A stretch of DNA of 41,309 nt from an uncultured Fusicatenibacter sp. Its GTDB lineage: Bacteria; Bacillota; Clostridia; Lachnospirales; Lachnospiraceae. The position numbers and the translations under genes were made by a program. Shown one piece after another: positions 40,041 through 41,309 of this stretch. The stretch's first letter is position 1, and each line of letters starts with the position of its first letter. The DNA lies in the NCBI GenBank assembly GCA_902493585.1, contig CABUPZ010000020.1, positions 1-41,309 on the forward strand, given 5' to 3'. A model generated the notes under the pieces. It saw nothing but the letters and a program-made list of their open reading frames with translations. It did no database searches and was not told the origin of the DNA.

Positions 40041-40049
40041 GAGGGAAGG

Positions 40050-40631
40050 ATGGAAGCGATCTTACAGAATCCTTATTACCTGGTATCTGCCGTCATGGGA
40101 ATTGCAGCGGTAGGATTTATCGTCGCCGCAATCGTATTTTTGCTGAGAGATTGGAAGCATGGGAAAGAAAGTTCCCAAGAGGGAGGACGGAAGGTAAGAA
40201 AAGGGCAGAAGGGAAAGGAACCGAAGCGTCTCTTTTGGAGAAAGAAACAACCAGAGACGGTACAGGAAGAAAAAGAGGAACCGTTCGAAACTCCGGAGGT
40301 TGTACCGGAAACAAGGCTCCATCCTTATACGGATCCTCCAAGGGGAACAGAGCGCGTGTCACAATCTGACACGGATGCATTTCTGCAGACGATCATCCAG
40401 GTGTATCAGAAAAGTTCCGGATTGAAAGAAATGCTGGATGTCTTACTGCGGGAGAACCAGGGAGCCTATGAGGAAAATGTCCATCGGGCGGCGGTTTATA
40501 TCAATGAAAGCAGATACAAAGATTTTGAGACAACGCTGGATTATTTATTGGCAGGCATCGATTCCGGGAAGCTCAAAGGAGATCTGCTGCAATGGGAAAT
40601 TATGAAGCACCGCAGGATCGGAATGTTGTGA
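40050..40631 (+). CDS. Membrane-anchored hypothetical protein
   Basis: 193 aa. One membrane helix (YYLVSAVMGIAAVGFIVAAI), a very basic stretch (GRKVRKGQKGKEPKRLFWRK), an acidic linker holding a dyad read as ERVSQSDTDAF, then a helical domain (LLRENQGAYEENVHRAAVYI). Not recognised; it may be part of the transfer machinery. Confidence 0.65.
   Translation: MEAILQNPYYLVSAVMGIAAVGFIVAAIVFLLRDWKHGKESSQEGGRKVRKGQKGKEPKRLFWRKKQPETVQEEKEEPFETPEVVPETRLHPYTDPPRGTERVSQSDTDAFLQTIIQVYQKSSGLKEMLDVLLRENQGAYEENVHRAAVYINESRYKDFETTLDYLLAGIDSGKLKGDLLQWEIMKHRRIGML
40356..40372. repeat. Dispersed dyad 15
   Basis: GTGTCACAATCTGACAC inside the 193-aa membrane-protein gene, read as VSQSDTD in its linker. Confidence 0.9.
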
Positions 40632-40641
40632 GGTAGGACGG

Positions 40642-41001
40642 ATGAAGTATAGAAACCTTTGTACGTTTGACGGCTGGGTCACTCAGATATCAGCTGCAGA
40701 TACCTTTGAAGACAGAAGAAAGCAGACGGTAACGGTATGCCGTTATACGCTTGCGGTGCCGCGCCCGGACCAGGGATATGATTATATTCCGTGCATCGCG
40801 TTTGGGAGTCGCGCATGGTACGCTGCCCGTAATCTGAGCGTTGGTACTTGTGTGACGGTGATCGGACATATCCATTCAGAACCCGTGGGAGGACATCACT
40901 TTTATGCAACATTAGCGGTGCAGTATCAGAGAATACAATACAAAAATGCCGGAAAAAGCAGGATGGAATTTCCGGCGATCGGAAAGGGGAACATGACATG
41001 A
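40642..41001 (+). CDS. Second SSB-like OB-fold protein
   Basis: 119 aa. SSB pattern: CTFDGWVTQISAADTFEDRR, then VCRYTLAVPRPDQGYDYIPC, IAFGSRAWYAARNL and VGTCVTVIGHIHSEPV. It lacks the acidic C-terminal tip, so it should not bind the usual SSB partners; a transfer-specific role is plausible. Its ATGA stop overlaps the next start. Confidence 0.75.
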   Translation: MKYRNLCTFDGWVTQISAADTFEDRRKQTVTVCRYTLAVPRPDQGYDYIPCIAFGSRAWYAARNLSVGTCVTVIGHIHSEPVGGHHFYATLAVQYQRIQYKNAGKSRMEFPAIGKGNMT

Positions 41002-41210
41002 AACGATGGAGACAGAAAGTGAAATACATGACAGGTGCGACTGCCGGGATGGCGGCAGTATTTACGGGAAGTGTTCCAGTGGCGGCAGCAACCCCTTCGA
41101 TGCTGATTGGTGAGGTAAGCTTCGTCAATCTTGCGATACCGGTTGTGGCTATTATCGTATGTATCATTGCGTTTTTATATGGGAAGTTTCACAAAAGAGA
41201 CGACGATTAA
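40998..41210 (+). CDS. Small membrane protein
   Basis: 70 aa. Signal-like helix (YMTGATAGMAAVFTGSVPVA, cleavage after VAAA plausible), then a second helix (LAIPVVAIIVCIIAFLYG) and a charged tail KFHKRDDD. Size and build resemble small conjugation pilin or T4SS membrane subunits; not assignable further. Confidence 0.65.
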   Translation: MKRWRQKVKYMTGATAGMAAVFTGSVPVAAATPSMLIGEVSFVNLAIPVVAIIVCIIAFLYGKFHKRDDD

Positions 41211-41231
41211 TGGAAGAAAGAGGAATGGAAC

Positions 41232-41309
41232 ATGAAGAAAGAACAGAAAGTTATGCCAAAAGCAAAGAAAAGAAAAAATAAAATTCAGATATCCATTGCA
41301 GCCAGAAGA
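41232..41309 (+). CDS. Start of a further gene, truncated by window end
   Basis: ATG 41232 opens MKKEQKVMPKAKKRKNKIQI and stays open for 26 codons. A basic cytoplasmic N-terminus. Too short to identify; it continues the operon. Confidence 0.5.
   Translation, partial: MKKEQKVMPKAKKRKNKIQISIAARR

Noticed and set aside
17479..40372. Dispersed dyads as Rho-independent terminators
   Set aside because: The stems are only 6 bp, lack T runs, and several lie inside intact genes.

Overview
The window looks like chromosome of a gut Firmicute, most likely a Lachnospiraceae-type Clostridia: moderately GC-rich host genes, AGGAGG-type ribosome binding sites, near-consensus sigma-A promoters, and families such as a domain-permuted GH3, split LysO, SipW/TasA-like proteins and a class B sortase. 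No database search was possible; functions are read from motifs and layout.

Bases 1-10,336 are host chromosome. In order they hold the 3' part of a permuted GH3 glycosidase, a LysO-type exporter split into two genes, and an operon of a heterodimeric ABC exporter plus a MarR regulator whose promoter carries a matching dyad. Next comes a divergent pair (a sigma-like factor and an uncharacterised 443-aa protein) around two LexA/SOS-type boxes, then a HAD phosphatase and tRNA-Phe(GAA).

From the 3' end of that tRNA an integrated element, very probably an integrative and conjugative element (ICE), runs past the right edge. It opens with a tyrosine integrase. A tandem array of five type I toxin-antitoxin modules follows at 11.7-13.3 kb. 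Each module pairs a 27-31 aa holin-like toxin on the minus strand with a convergent structured RNA that has a TTGACA-17-TATAAT promoter. The array abuts a decayed piece of an ImmA gene. An intact ImmA/XRE repressor pair and a divergent early promoter come next. The maintenance block (15.4-24 kb) has ParA, a large ParB-like protein, SSB, a broken D12 adenine methylase, a replication-initiator-like protein and several unknowns. The cargo block (24-31 kb) has an XRE regulator, a cell-wall-binding CAP protein, a HipA-like kinase sharing the XRE operator, an AlbA/Schlafen-type regulator with its own iterated operator, and another possible type I toxin. From 31.8 kb a long operon encodes a SipW-like signal peptidase, three TasA/camelysin-like proteins, a CnaB adhesin, sortase B and a sortase substrate, then coiled-coil and membrane proteins and a second SSB-like protein, probably leading into conjugation genes.

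The most unusual signal is a dispersed dyad, GTGTCA-N5-TGACAC, found 15 times between 17.5 and 40.4 kb (14 with perfect arms) and in none of the host part. The middle is also symmetric (consensus GTGTCAnAnTnTGACAC). The sites lie just before genes, across a stop codon, or inside genes, where four proteins read through them as V-S-x-[SP]-D-T-[ED] in linkers. The pattern resembles KorB/ParB-type dispersed operators or centromere sites; the ParB-like gene, which carries two of them, is the leading candidate for the reader.
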